Shown here piece after piece: positions 1 to 14,146 of a DNA stretch of 64,000 bases. Location of the stretch: positions 627,256-691,255 of the forward strand of contig VZSE01010018.1 of the NCBI GenBank assembly GCA_013398275.1, read 5' to 3'. A program made the position numbers and the translations under genes. Below the pieces are notes generated by a model that made no database searches, was not told where the DNA came from, and saw only the letters and a program-made list of their open reading frames with translations. Origin of the DNA: Promerops cafer (taxonomy: Eukaryota; Chordata; Aves; Passeriformes; Nectariniidae). Position 1 is the stretch's first letter. Every line of letters starts with the position of its first letter.

Positions 1-3000
1 AAGTAAATTGGCAATTTACAATATTGCACTGGAGTACAGCTATAGTGCTGTTTGCTTGTAAGAAAGGAAAATTGCTGCTGGATTTCCCTGTTGCTCGGTT
101 TTACCAATAAAAAAGTCAATTACTTTGGCCAGAGCAAAACGATCACTCAAAGGAGAAAAAGTTTTTTGAATAATATCAAACACAACATCAGTAGAAAAAC
201 ACTGAAGGATGGATCACCTTTCAGAGGCAAGTGAGAGCACAACATGGCTGCACCAATGGCACACATTAATGAAGGAGGTGGGGTGTCACTCCTACTGCTC
301 ACACTGAATTTCTCAAGTGTACAGGGCCATGCTTGCTCCAATGCATTAAAACTAGAATAAATTCAGACCTCAGTTGTCTTTGCTCAGTTTCTTGTTTTAG
401 ATACAGATACACATCTTTTAGCTGAGGTCTACATGTTTATTAATTTTACCTAAATGTTAACAAATAAATTCTTCATAAAAGGAGCTATGGCAATAAATCA
501 TGCTATTCAAATTAAATATTTCAAACACTACTGATTAAAAAAACCCACAGCTTATCTGGAGATTACATGGCCTACAGTGTGATGCTGTCATTCCCTTTCT
601 GGTATCACAATATTTTTCAAATCCATGAGAATGAAGAAGAGACAAGCAAAGATAGACGAGACACTCACTGAGTTTAGGACTTGATAAGAAATCTTGGTGG
701 AAATAAATTATATTGTTAGCAAACAATATAGAAAATTCCTTGGGTCAAAGAATCTTACTCACCATAGGTTATATCCTTTTATTTAAAAACTATTTTAGTA
801 CCAAAAAAATAGAAAAAAAAAAATGGAAAACCGTCTCACACAAAAACCACAGGTTTGTGGTTTTCATTCATCCATTTCTGTGTCTTGCAATCTATCAAGT
901 TTATGTAATATTTCAAGAAACTATCACCAAAGAGAAATAATTCGGCAGCTGTGAAAAGTAGGTCAGAGAACCTGCCCAACTCAGCCAAGAATCAAGGACT
1001 CTGGAAGGATCTGCTTAAGGTAAAAAATAAATAACTAAAGAGGGACATATTCCTGGTGGACTTAAATTAAACAAAGCTAGTGTCTAAATTGATTCCAGGA
1101 GATGACCAATATAAAATCTCCCTGCCTGAATCCAAACATACCTCAGATGGAATTTAAAAGTCCAAACACACAAATTCTGGCTCATACAGAAAAAAGGGTT
1201 CAACTTCGGCATTAACCAAAATTTCCAAACTTCATACTGAGTGTTCCTAAAACATTGAGAATGCTGTTATTTTGTATAAATCATTCCTACAGCAGGATGT
1301 TGAACCATCTTTGAAAGAACAACAAAAATTATTATTTGTAGCTAATGACATAAGCTGAGAAAGAGATTGCCTCTACTAGTAAAAAGATGACCTGCAAATT
1401 AAGCAAAGAAATAAAGTTTAGCAACAGCCAACAGGTATTTGTCAAGAATAAATTTTGCCAAACACAATCCCTTTTCCTTTTATGACTCCATAATATGCTT
1501 TCCTTGGGGAAAAAGCAGTAAATGCTATACGCCTGGAGTTTAGTAAAGCAGTATCTGACATGCCCATCTCGTAAACAAGTTACAGATCTGTGTCTAGAGG
1601 AAACCACTGTGAAATAGCTGCACAGCAAAACAAGTCAACAGAAAATGGGAACTAGACCAGCCTTCTGGTAAACATCTAGCCAAGTGAATGATTGTCAAAG
1701 TTTCACTTTAAATTAGAAAGAACATTATTAATATGGGCTTCTTTGAGTTTACTCCAATCTCACATCGTTTGATATTTTACAGAAGACCAGAAGGATAGAA
1801 AGGAAAACTGGCTTTAAATTTGCATCAGGCTTCAAGAGGTTAACAAACTCTTTGAAAACCTGGTTTAAAATTCAAGAGGATGTTTATACTGCTTTTAAGA
1901 TTTACAGCAGACAATATAAGAAGCAGTAGAGTTAAACGGAAGTGTGGTGAATTTAAGGTAGGTAAAACGTTTAAGGTAGGAAAACCTTTCTAACTGAAAC
2001 AAGAGTAAGCACTGGAATAAATTTTCAGGAGAAGTTCTAAAGAGTGGATCTGACAAACAGCCATGACTGTTTTGAGTCAAGGGAAGGACTAGAAACCTCC
2101 TTGCTTCTGAGGTCCTATTTTCTATGAATCCTAAAGTATAACCCCCTAAATATTGCTTCAAAATAGCCTTTGCATTACAGTAATAGAAATGATCTAAGAA
2201 CAAGAAATGAAAATGCTTCCTACTCAATTATATATTTGAGTTTGATTCAGATAAAAGGGAAAGAAGTATGCCACTATCTTTCATTCCATTGTCTCCAATA
2301 AGAAAACTGAATTGTTTTGAAGATAATCTGCAAGGGTACATGGTTACTAACACAAACATATGTCATCTGCTTGTAACAGTGATCTTTACTGAAGGTTCTT
2401 GCTTTATTATGCCAGGAATCATTTGATTTGCAGTATACATAAACAACAATAAACTTGGACTGAATTCTCCTGCACATCCTGCAGTTGATTGTCAAATAAT
2501 TTACTTCTCTGACAAGAGGTTTCCAGAATTTACTGCAGGGAGAAATTATATTCTGCTTGCAGATATTGACATTTAGTACCACATGGAAAGAAAATCTTGC
2601 AAGTTTTGTCAAAAAATGCTTCTGGGCTGAAAGTTCAAGATTCGATTTACATATAGTAATCAGTGTGCTTTTCTTGTTTTTTTAATATATCTGTAATTCA
2701 ATCCACTTATTGGCACACACTACAGTCTTTTGCATTATGTTACTCCAAGTAGGAAATATGTATTTATGTTGTCTAGTATCAATATGAATCAAAATAGACT
2801 TAGAGCAATTAATGGAATTCTTAAAAAGAAAAAAAAAAAAAGAAAAAAATCCCTTTTACAAAAACTTCACAGGAACCAGTGAACATTCAACTCCATTTAA
2901 AATGACAAAACTGGTTAAGAATTTCTGGGTTTCTCCCCAGCCTGAAAACAGACCATAGAACTCTGTGATGCAGAGTATTTGAGGCAAGATATAAATATTT

Positions 3001-6000
3001 ATGAAACTGTGTTTGGATACCAAGTCCCCAATCTGTAGTACTCGTAGTACAAATGTAGACTTTAAGTTAAATTCCATGTTCTAAGTCTTGGGCCAGCCTC
3101 TAGTAAACAGAGAAAAAGACCAAACACATCTCACACCCTGCTTGCTGTGACAATCTCACGTATTTCTCTGAACTGTATTCCTGGCTCTGCCAAGCCCAGG
3201 GTGCCAGAGCTGACCTGGAGCAGTGCTCCCAGTGCTGGTGGCCAGAGCCACCTCTGGCCTTGGATGGACCTCCTGGGCAGAAATACTGGTCCAAGAGCAG
3301 GCAGGAACTCCAGGGGATGAATAAACCACAGCAACAAAAGGAAAGTTATTTAAGCCGAAATCCTTGGTCTTGGAAGTCTAATCAAACCTGATATTTAATA
3401 CTGCAAGTTTAAACCATTAGGCTGTTCATTTTTTTTTTTTTTTACATTTCTTGGCTTGTTTTCTTAACCTCCCTCAGCTGCCATTAAAGGTATGCTATCT
3501 GTAACAGAAAGGTAAGCACACCCAATTAGCTCACAGCAGGTTGGTGAAACATGATATCCTTCTAAAGGCTAACTGAAAACCCAAAGTAAAACCAAAATAG
3601 TTATCTTCTTTGTAAATATATACTTTCTTATTCCAAACCCAGTGGGAAGAACAGATTTCTGATAGAGAAAATTTACTCCTGAACTCTGCTGCTGTCTTCA
3701 ATTTATTTGAAATTTACTAAGAACCATCCCATCTGGGTGCAGGTGGATGCCCTGTCCTTGGGGTCATTTCAACACCCCTTTCATACAGCCTTGCAGGAAA
3801 TTAAGAAAATCTAAAGAGAGTGAAACACTTTTCAAAAAAAAGTACAATAATGAATCCTGTTTCTTTTTCAGCATCATGAGTACTGTAACTCAAAAGAATT
3901 GTGACAGGAGGAATCAATAATTCATCAACAGCTGAAAGTGGCACATAGTGAAAAGGGCATATGTACATAAAAGTGGAAATTTGTGTGCTCATAAAGAAAG
4001 CCTGAAAGGTAGATGGGTGGACTGCTGATAAAATTACTTTAGTAACAACAACTAAAGCAACTCTGTAACACACCCCTTATATTCTGATTAATTTATTGCT
4101 TTTATTACACCAATAACTCTGCATGTAGATTACTGTGGATATTCAGGCCCTTTACAGAAAGAACTATATGTGATAATTAAGGTTGATCTTGAGAGAATTA
4201 AATAACTACAAAACAGAGTTTGAAAAGCTTTGTGCAGTTAAAAACTAAGACTTCACAGTGAACAGAAGAGGAATTATTTTTGTATTCAGGGAGACATGAC
4301 TCTAGACAAATTCACACCCCTAAAAATTCAACAAGATATTTCACAATCATCCATATGGTCTTTGTGCTAATGTCACTTCACAAGCTGGCTTATAGATCTC
4401 TTATGATTATTAAAATGTGTTACTAAGCTCGTGAAATTGTGAAGACAAAAAGATCAGTTACTGAACTCGGTGCACTATGAAGGCACATTTTAATTCCTTA
4501 CCCTAACTTTCTGATTCTCAACTTTGTCATGTAACTTAAGCAAGCAAAAGATGCTACCTTACAGTTTGAAAAGAAAAGATTGTGCCACATGGGAAGAGCT
4601 TTGTGTGGCCTCCTTCAATGAGAAAAACAGCCCTTCAAGTGCTCACTGAACTAGGAAGCAACAGGAATAAAAGGGGCCAAAATAAAACCAGCAGGAAAAG
4701 TGTTAAAAATAGGAAAGTAACAGAGCACTTTCAGCTAGGGACTGAAATGGAGGTTATGGCATGGCCATTCCAGTGATTGAAAGCATCAGGAGGTAAACCA
4801 CACACTACCCACAGTCCTAAGAAGGACTGTGAATTTATACTCTCTGAAACAACAGCTCTGCTTCTCCCGTCACAGGAATCCCATCTCACGGGTGAGAGGA
4901 AAAGTGTGTGCTCAAGCACAGCCCTAGGGATTCATGCAGCGACCTGCAAGGTTCAGGGGATGGCATACCTGTCTGTCACTTACCTTGCAGCAGCTGCTGC
5001 AAGCAGCAACAAACACAGCACCAACATAGACACTTTTTGAATTGTTTAGTCCTAACCAGGATCACAGGGTGCTATTAAATTTGTTGCATATTTCCTAGAT
5101 AATTAGTGCACTGAGGTTTAGTTATGTGATTTCCAAATGGAAATACTGCTTTTACATGGGATAAGATTTTGTGTTCTTTGAGCACATTTACTGGTAACTT
5201 GCTCCAAAGCAAGACTCAGATGGTCAGACGGCCATGCATGACAGCAAAAGTATCATTCACTATTACACTGAATTTCTCCAGTTTGGGGCTATGTTTTAAG
5301 CCTCTAGAACATTGCCTAATAGAGACTAATTAATATAGGATGCAAGTATTCTGTGTGTTATATAAAATAATCTTTTTTTGTACCGTGCAATGAATGCTCA
5401 CAATTATGATGCTGAACAATTTGAGTAAATCAAAATGAGCACAGCTCCACACAATGGAAGTCAGTCTCCTAAGAGGATATGTGCAAATGGGCAGCAAGAG
5501 AGAGGGCAGAAGTGGATAAAGGGGGCAAGAATACCCTGTCAACATCAGACATAAGCATCTTGGAGAATATTTCCATCACCCAACACACCAGCTTTGTCTT
5601 TTCACTGGATCAGTAGCTAGAAAACCAGGAAAAAAACTCCTAGCTAGAGCAAAGCATTCTGCAGCTACATAAGAGATGCTTTTTTTAGAGTCATTCCTTG
5701 TTTCCTGGGATATGCAGCCATTCTCCCCATCAGCATCACTAGCTGTTGCCTTAGTGGTGTTTTACAATACAATTGTGTGCTGTACTGGCAGTCTAATTGC
5801 ACCATGCTTGCATCCTGAGTGAGGGAGATGGAGGAGAGATGAGGAGAGATGCACTTAAAAATATGGTCACACACCATTTTATGGTTTTCAAAATCCTTAT
5901 TTCTCTTTGCTTCAAACAGAAACCAACAACACAACAAATTTGAGGCAAAGCAAGTATGAGAGGATCTGAGAAGGAGGCAAGAAGTTTCAAAGGGTTTTAG

Positions 6001-9000
6001 ACACAAGTGTTTTACAGATGTTCAGCAAATGAAACCACAAAGTCTAATCAAACAAACATTTTCAGGCAGTTTACAGTCATGGGAAGAAAGTGGAAGGAGA
6101 TGGGAATTCTAGCTTTGATCATGAAGCTAGTATCAAGGAAACAGCTATTTTCAATTTATATTTGAAAAGTGTTGTTTAGTAGATGTACCACCAGCCTTCA
6201 AGGCCTCCACCCTTTATGCAAAGGCAGGCTGTGGAGCACTCAGATAGAGGAGATCAGAGGAGATCATTCTGGAACTCAAAAATCAGTGCTTAGTTCCTAA
6301 AAGGTGTGAAGTTCAACGCCAGTGTGGAAAACCAAAGCTCATAACCAGGACAGCCTTTAAGGTTACCAAAAGCAGTGCTATCATACATTTCAGATTTCTT
6401 TTTAATTTCAAAAGCCTTTCAAAGAGAAAAAAAGTTGCACAGAGGCCCACAAAAGTGTTTAACTTCATTAGAATCAATCTTTGTCATTTTGTAAGCATTT
6501 GTTCAGAAGGTTGGTAATCAGTGCTATTTGATCAAAACTAGTGTATGTAAGGAAAGTGAAATGATAAGCAGAGTATTGCATTCTTTTGCATTACATGTAT
6601 GAGCTTTCAGTGTATATTACCTAATAATATTTTTTAAAAAATTTAGTTTTCACTTGACTTTCTAAATCTGAATGGACCTACAAGACTTTTTTTTTTATAC
6701 CACAAGCAAAGCCAAATAACAAAGTTGAAGTTCTTGAGTTCAACATCTGAATCATCTAAATATACTGAATGTTGCAGCTATATTTTCCACAAAGTTCTTA
6801 TATTTAAGTGGTGCTGTAAGTTTGGAAATGTATTTTTTTTTTTAAATCAAAAGGCTGCTCACACACTTAACCTAAGAATGAACGTAGATTGATGCTGAGC
6901 TGAAGCCCCCCAATAGACTTGTAGACACTTGGGATCTACAGTAACAAGAATCTCCTGTCCTTTCTCCACAGAGAGCCTAAGCAGGTCTGCAGTGACAGTT
7001 GTATCTTCCATTATCCTAAAACTTGGAAAAATATTAGATTTTTTACTGCAATTAATTGTGGATTATATGTAGCTAAGAAGACTATAAATAATTTGCTCCT
7101 TTATAAGTAGTCATCTAACAAGGCCTTTTGCTATTTTCTAATAAATAACAGGCATTTTCAAACTGTCATCTAAAAAGGTTGTGTGAATTCTTTATTCTGC
7201 TGATGCTAACAAGTGCAAAAACTGAGTTTCTTTTTGCTTAGAATACAATGACATCCATCTTTATTTCCTTATTTTTGATATCAGAGTGGGTAATCTCAAA
7301 TATGAAAAAATGATATTCAATTTATCTTTTTTATGCTAAAGAACACACACTGGAAAATTCTGCAGCAAAATTACACTAGTTCATAAAGCAGAATGCAAGC
7401 AATGGGGATTGATTTAAATATCTTTTTGTAAGTTTGTGAGATTTTTTTTTTTCAGTTTAGAGAAAATCCAAATTTAGTGCTAGCTTAGGAAATCTTCTAT
7501 GCATATGAGTCATAACTATGCAGCTGATCAGTAAGAGAATCCTGAATAGAAAGGTGAACAAGAGTTCACACATCAAGTTTTTTCACACTAAGCAGAAATA
7601 ATTTCAGAAGAATATTATCTCTTACTGAGGTTGTTTGCATCCCTTTTCTAACACTTTTCTTGTTAATGCCGCACGTGCAGCCTAGAGATTGGAATCAGCT
7701 CTGGGACTCTAAATTGCTACTTCAATGCTGGAAAATACTGAAAAGATCTCTGTGATTGCTTATGCCTAGAGGGGTATTTTAGTTTTCCTTGTCTAATCAA
7801 CTTTTCTGGCTTCTTAGTACACATAAGTTGTTTTTTTTACTCTGATAGTTTGCAAGAATATTAACAAGAGGACAGGAATGTATGGCAGAAGTTCTTTGTA
7901 AGATGAGAAGAAATAAATTATCTTAACTTACATAGTTTGAGGAACACACGGTTGAAATGCAGCCCATATGCATAGTGATTATTTATAGGCATACAAATTA
8001 TATTCAAAAAAGAGCCAGATGGCTTTAGCAACACATCTGCTGTCTTCAAGGCAGAACTTCTGAAGCAAACTTGGGACATTAACTCCTATTATAGAGCAGT
8101 CAAGAACCAGTAGGGCTACATTTGCTTTGTAGTCTGTAAGAGTTGCATCCTCCTACACATAAGTTGAATTTAATCTGAAGTCAGCATCAAAGACAGGCTG
8201 CAATATTTTGCATTTTAACAGGGTCATCATGCTGTTACTAACTAAATGCAAGGCTGGGAAGGTAGGTCACCACTAAGGCAGAAGCCAGCCCTCACACATG
8301 CTAAGATAAGTGGTGGTTACATAAATCTTTATGTCAGCTAGCAATTCTGTGTATTTTGCAGTAATCTTCGGCAAAGTCATAATCCCTGAAAATCATTCAA
8401 AATCTCATTCACACTACACATTATCATTTTATTTGTTTGTTTGTTTGTTTTTCCCTTAAGAGAAGTTTCTGATTTCAGATAATACTGAGAGGTGTTTGAA
8501 AGACATCTTAGACATAAACATCAGAACTATGAGAGTATAAAATAATGATTTATATTAACGAGGGCAGAGTGGGGGTGAAGCCAGACATCCATTAACTACA
8601 TGCAAAATATACACTGGAATATGACAAGACAAATTGTGAAAGAGCCTTAGGAGCCTGTGCTCCATGATTTCTAATCTCCACCTGCATAGGCACAACTTGT
8701 CACAAGTGCTTGAGTTTGCACTTACTGCCTCTTATACCACTATGTGCTACTCTGAGTAGTATTATATCTCATTTTCATTTATATTCACCTGTTTAGAAAC
8801 TTTAGCAAGAACAGAACCCATTTCTTCCCTTCTTTATCCTCCCTTTTATAAAAACCAGCCTTAAAATAAACAAACAGAACATCTTCACCAAAAAAAGCTG
8901 ATTTTGTCTTTTCTGCTAGAATGGATTCACTCCTTAGAGTGCAGTTTTGCCCAAGGCACTTTTGGATCTCTGTTTTTCTGGCAGCACAGATAAAACTGGA

Positions 9001-10097
9001 AGCTCGATCCACTGCACCACGTGGATGTCCCAGTGCTGGCAGCTTCTAGCCTGTGCCTTGCTAGAGCTCATGCTCCCAGCCGTGCGTCGCAGGGCAGATG
9101 GCTGCAGTGAAGTCGTGCATCCCTGTGAGCATGTGCCAGAGGAGATTCCACTGCATCTGCAGCTCTCTCCCAGGATAGATAACTCCAGCAGCACCCTGTT
9201 TTACTGGCCTCTTGCCCAGCCTGCACTCTGGATACTCCTCTATCAGCAGGGTAGCGAAAGGCCAGAAAGGTTGTTAGTCTGGAATATACAGCAGGACCAT
9301 GCTGCTCCTTAGTTCAGGGCAGATTTAGCTCTCCTTAATAAATGCACTGCAAATACAATTCTAATTGTAAGAAGTAGCAGAGAAGTTAAAGCATTTGCAG
9401 ACACTTTTCCAAGTTCAAAGTTTTCCTAAAGTCTGAAAATTCTAGATATCAATGCATTCGCTTACCTCCCTTAGGGAGGGTACTACTCCTGATATTTATG
9501 GCTACTCTCTTCCCCAGATTTTCAAAAGCTTCTGGATTTATTTTTGTATTATATCAAAAGAAAACATTACCCTCTCTTTCCTTATGTACATCCTTTAATT
9601 TTGTTAGTCTAATTTCATCGAAGCTCCCAATCATCCCAAATAAGCTATTAAGAACTTGCTAGAAGAGGCAGTGAGTCTGACACCTTTGAAATGCTAATTG
9701 AATTCCTTATCTGCAAAACCAATATTTGTGTTGTACAGCTCAATGATGGAGGAAAAAAATAATCCATAAGCCTGATGAAATGATAAAATGCATTTGTTTA
9801 ACTAAGTCATTAAAATTAAACAGTGCTTATTCTAGGTTCTTATTTCAATTCACATGAGATATGACAAAAACACAAAAACAAATGCTAGAGATCATAGGTC
9901 TCTGCAAAAATTCCACTGCATTGCCCTTTCAGTTGAACAAAATCAACCCAAAACTTAGTATTCAACTCTCATGTGCATCTTATTCTCAACAGTGATACCA
10001 CCAGCATGACCCAGACTATACAAAGTGAGTTACCCTGGGAGAACTTTGTCCTTTATGTATTTTTTCTATCATCCTTTGCCATTAAAATGCTCTGTCT
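1..10097. other. AT-rich non-coding DNA, no gene recognised
   Basis: No coding gene is recognisable. The open frames here are all under about 125 codons, often open on both strands, and carry no domain or motif I know. Visible simple tracts are an A-rich run at 2829-2848, T15 at 3429-3443 and a (TTTG)n run at 8432-8452. Two patches are clearly richer in G+C than their surroundings, at about 3170-3330 and 8935-9310; neither matches a repeat family I recognise. The DNA is CpG-poor throughout, as expected for vertebrate neutral DNA. It could be intergenic or intronic. Confidence 0.75.
8432..8452 (+). repeat. (TTTG)n short microsatellite
   Basis: Five successive TTTG-type units followed by a short T run. 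This is a simple tetranucleotide repeat, equivalent to (CAAA)n on the other strand. No LINE or SINE body adjoins it, so it is probably a free-standing slippage product. Confidence 0.85.
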
Positions 10098-10128
<31 letters not shown>

Positions 10129-10133
10129 GCACA
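10098..10133 (+). repeat. Compound (CA)8(CG)8(CA)2 microsatellite
   Basis: Eight CA units run directly into eight CG units and then two CA units, giving 36 bp of uninterrupted alternating pyrimidine-purine. Such tracts are classical left-handed Z-DNA formers, and the CG core is the strongest type. The run stands out because CpG is otherwise scarce in this window. Nothing suggests a promoter or CpG island around it. The read-through open frames across it simply encode His-Thr or Ala-Arg repeats. Confidence 0.95.
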
Positions 10134-13100
10134 GAGTATTACTTCTTCCTGCTACTGTTGGCAAGGGGAAAGGCATTTTTTCATCACTGATACCAGCAAT
10201 TCTGAAAGCTAATAGAAGTTTCAAAACTACTGAGGTTTCCATGTGGTGTGTGTCAAGCCCCTTTCTCTATGGACTGGAGGAAGGAAACCTCTCTGCTGTT
10301 CCTGGCTGTTGCTACAGCTTCAGCTCGCAACAGTAATTGGGGAAAGGATTAACTCTTGTTAAACATCAGACTGCTTTTCCTTTTGGAGACTGTGGAAACA
10401 TGCCAGAAGGAGTGGTTCTTCACAGCAGCTTGCTCATCTCTAGACCTGCTTCCATCAACTGAATGTGCCAAGCCTCTTTGTCCCTCTGGGAGAGGAGTTT
10501 CCATTGGGCTGATGCTTCTCTTTTAACATGTAAAGACTGGATCTTAACGGTGTTGGCGTCTTCCAACACCCGCGAAAGCAAAGATGAGAATGCTGGGATT
10601 AGTTTGTTTTAAATCAGTGGAAGCACAGGCCAGAATTGCAGCTTCAAAGAGCCATTAGCAGGAGTTAGCAGTGCGTGCTCTGTGCTTCTTAATATAAGCA
10701 CCATTAGAAATCACGTGTGCTCAGGCATTCCTTCACCTCCTCACATCTGTGCAAGAAGGAAAACTGGTATTGGAGAGGATTCATCCCCAATGAACCCCGA
10801 CCCTCTGAAACTGCCTGCTCTAGGCAAGGTCTTGCTGGTTAGGCCAAACCACTGTTCCATGCAATTTAGGTACATTCAAACCAATTTCTGCCTACGGTAA
10901 CTCCCAACGATGGCTTGAAAAATAAAAACAATGTGCTTATTAAGGCGAGAACTACAAGAAAGGTAATTTCCTCAGAAAATTACTAAGTGTTATGTTTGGA
11001 TGGCATAATACATATTTGGGGAAGAAATGAAGATGACTTGGATACTTACTAGGCTTCCTGTTCAAGAAATACCTAATAAATCATGTGAGAGATTATTTTC
11101 CTGAGAAAATATTGTATTAACTAGAAGTCAGTGGAAAATCTTGCTGTTAAAGCCATCTGTTTCCCTCCCTCATACTCACAGAAAATCCACATGCGTGTGC
11201 CTGCATGAAAAGAGGAGAATGGATTCGATACAGATAAGTATTTGGAACTAGAGGATTGATTGAGTTGAAATTAATTTTAGATGCAGTGAGATGGTGTCAG
11301 CCAGGACCAGATCTTTGCAAGTCACACAGTGAGCAGCACCATGTGTGGAAGAACATAAGTGAATTTTCCTCTTGACCTTAGGCTAAGGTTAGCAAATTCC
11401 TGAACAATGATTTAAATCCCTTAAAAGATTTCTAACCAAGGTAAATTCTAAATATGCAGGCAAATCTTGTAATTATCACTGTCAAAACATGAATTATATG
11501 GACCAGGAAAACACATACTTCATGGGATCTGTATTATTTGTAAAATTAAATTATAAAAGTGATTGCAGAAGGCTGTAATTAAGACTGTATTAAACTAAGG
11601 CCTTAGATAGGGGAGAATGATACATAGAGTGACCTGTATCTGTGCAAAGCATTAAAATACTGATAAGCAAAGACACATCTGTGACCATGATCATGAAAAG
11701 ATGAAATTATAGGATTTTTAACACAAATATGTACATTTACCACATGGCAATAAGTCACATTGTATATGAGATATTTTTTTGGACACAAATGTAGCTTGGA
11801 AACATTAATTACATAATCAATTAATAGGGTGGAAGATTAGGAAATGGGGAGGGGGGGAAATAGAAGCTGTTTTCATGTTGCTCCTGTCCAATTGTTATGA
11901 GAACTGAAAATTTTTAGCACACATCCCTCTTGAAGTAAGAAGTAGCCTGGTGTTTTACTACTAAAATTATCTTGGAATCTTGTGCTGCCGACAGTCAGTC
12001 TGGTCACAGAAGAATGATTAGGTGTACATAAATAGTCACATTAAAATTAAAATCCATTGCAAACTCAGGATATTTCCATTTCAAATAGAGATGCCAACCA
12101 ATAGTCCTTGCCATGGGCAAAGGGAGCATCCTCTCCTTTTAGAACAAGTGTTTGCTTAGAGCTTCTGAGATTCAGGAGTTACTCCAGCTCAGAGGAAGGT
12201 TCTCAACTTGATGTCTGCAGTTGGCTCAGGTCCCCAGGTGAAATTTAGGTGTTGCAAATGTGCTTATTCCCAAAGTACTCAAAGAAGTAGCATGAACCCC
12301 TGCTAGGCAAAACCACAGATATGTAACCCCACTTGACTTCAGGGCAAAGCAAACAGGGTCAAGGGCAGTATTTTGGCTGGTGGTGTAATTGGAATAAGAT
12401 GGGTTACAGATGTGAGGGAGTTGGGAGAGAAGCAAAGAGAGGGAGGCTGAAGCAGGAGCTCTTTGGTTTCCCCCAGAGATGACACTAATTGCCCAAGGGA
12501 ATTTCTCTACCTCCTGCTGGTCATCTACCAGTCCTCTCCTACCCTGTACAAACTGGAGAATTATCTCAGTACCCATGGAGAAACATAAGTTTCATCTATT
12601 ATCTTCATACTGTTTAGTTTGAACACACACTTAGTGTACCGTAGTCAGAATAGGCTTAATATTTCACATTCTCTTATTGTATGTTCCTGTTTCTATTGTT
12701 GTGAAATGTGTTGTGCATTTTAAAACATTAAATATTATGAAATATAGAATGTTTTGCTCAGGAAGATTTCATTATTAAAATAACCACCAGGTTAAAGCAG
12801 ATATCAGACAACCATTACTGCCTGAAGTCTAACTTCTAGTTTTGTTTAACCTCTACAACGCTATTCAAAAATCACAATCATAAAATCTAATTAAATCATT
12901 CCAGAAGGGATAATATTACATGCAAAGAGTTCAAGATGGAGAGCAAGCATAATAATACTGAGCATAATTTTTCTTTCCTAAAGACAGATTAAAGATCAGT
13001 AGTAACTGTTCAGTGATAAGAAACTGTAGTTAAACTCATTTACAATACAGATCTCCACTGAATACAAGCTATCATGCATAATAAGTTTACTATCCTTTCA

Positions 13101-14103
13101 TAAATATGTAAAGCTGATATAATGTTGTGACAGTTTTATGCTTTCTTTCAGTTCTCTTTAATAGCAGAAATAAAAAAGACCCCATCAATTTTAATAAGTT
13201 TTGGAGAAGATCCAAAGTGAGTGGAAGAAAAAGTATTGGTGAGGTTCTTGGGAAAAAGAAGAATTAAATACGGCTAAAAATTGGTCTCAAGTAAGTTTAA
13301 AAGGCAAAATTCAGATTGAAGTTAATGCTAAAGCTAAACAAAATTCCCAAGTGAGCCTTGCAACAAGTTTTTATGCTGGAAGGCTGGAGGAATAGGAAAG
13401 TCAAATGCATCTACAAACTCGCAAACCTGACCAATTATTTCTGTTACAAGTCTATAACCTGTGGATTTCCATCACAATTAGTTACCCGTCCATTGGTTAC
13501 CATTCCACACTGTAAGATAGATGGACTTATTTTGTTCTGTCAGTTGTGGAGCCAAGTTTAAAGCCTCAGATCTCACTGTCTTCCAGTTTGGAAAGCTAAC
13601 CATTAATACCACACATTGTCATTACTTCCTTCTTTTCTTCACAATGAATGCAGAATTAATCTCTATAAATGGTTTGATTATCTCCAACATCAAATCTGAA
13701 GCTAATAATTTACAGTATTTTACCAAAACATTTCTATTAACAAGCAGACCACAAGGCACATTTCTCATGCACAGTTCTCCTAAAGAAGCTTTTAATTCAA
13801 TAAGAGTCCTGTGAGAGGAAAATTATGGGAAAAAAAACTGTTTAGGAACTCTTCAGGGAATAGTCACAATATAAGTCAGTTTCCAGGCACTTCAGGTTGC
13901 CTTCCCCTGAATATACTGTCAAGGCAGAGTACTCTTCTCTTTTTTTTCTACTGTTGTTTAAATGTAGCTGAACAAACCTGAAAAAATGAATAATGGAATC
14001 CAGATGCATTACTGCTGCTTTCTGATATTATAAAGTGCCCTTCAGCCTTTAAGGCCTTATGGTGTTCTGGACTCATCCATCTCACTTTGTGAGATTACTT
14101 GTA

Positions 14104-14146
14104 CAAAAAAAAAAACAAAAACAAAAAACACCACCCCCCCCCCCCA
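14104..14146 (+). repeat. A/C-only low-complexity tract with C12 run
   Basis: An A-rich segment with scattered C leads into an interrupted poly(C) run whose longest uninterrupted part is 12 C at 14134-14145. The complementary strand therefore carries a G12 run. It is a simple-sequence tract with no attached transposon body. Homopolymer length should be treated with caution because such runs are often misassembled. Confidence 0.9.

Noticed and set aside
10025..10336. 103-codon frame with His-Thr and Ala-Arg repeats
   Set aside because: The repeats are the (CA)n(CG)n microsatellite; the rest has no known motif.
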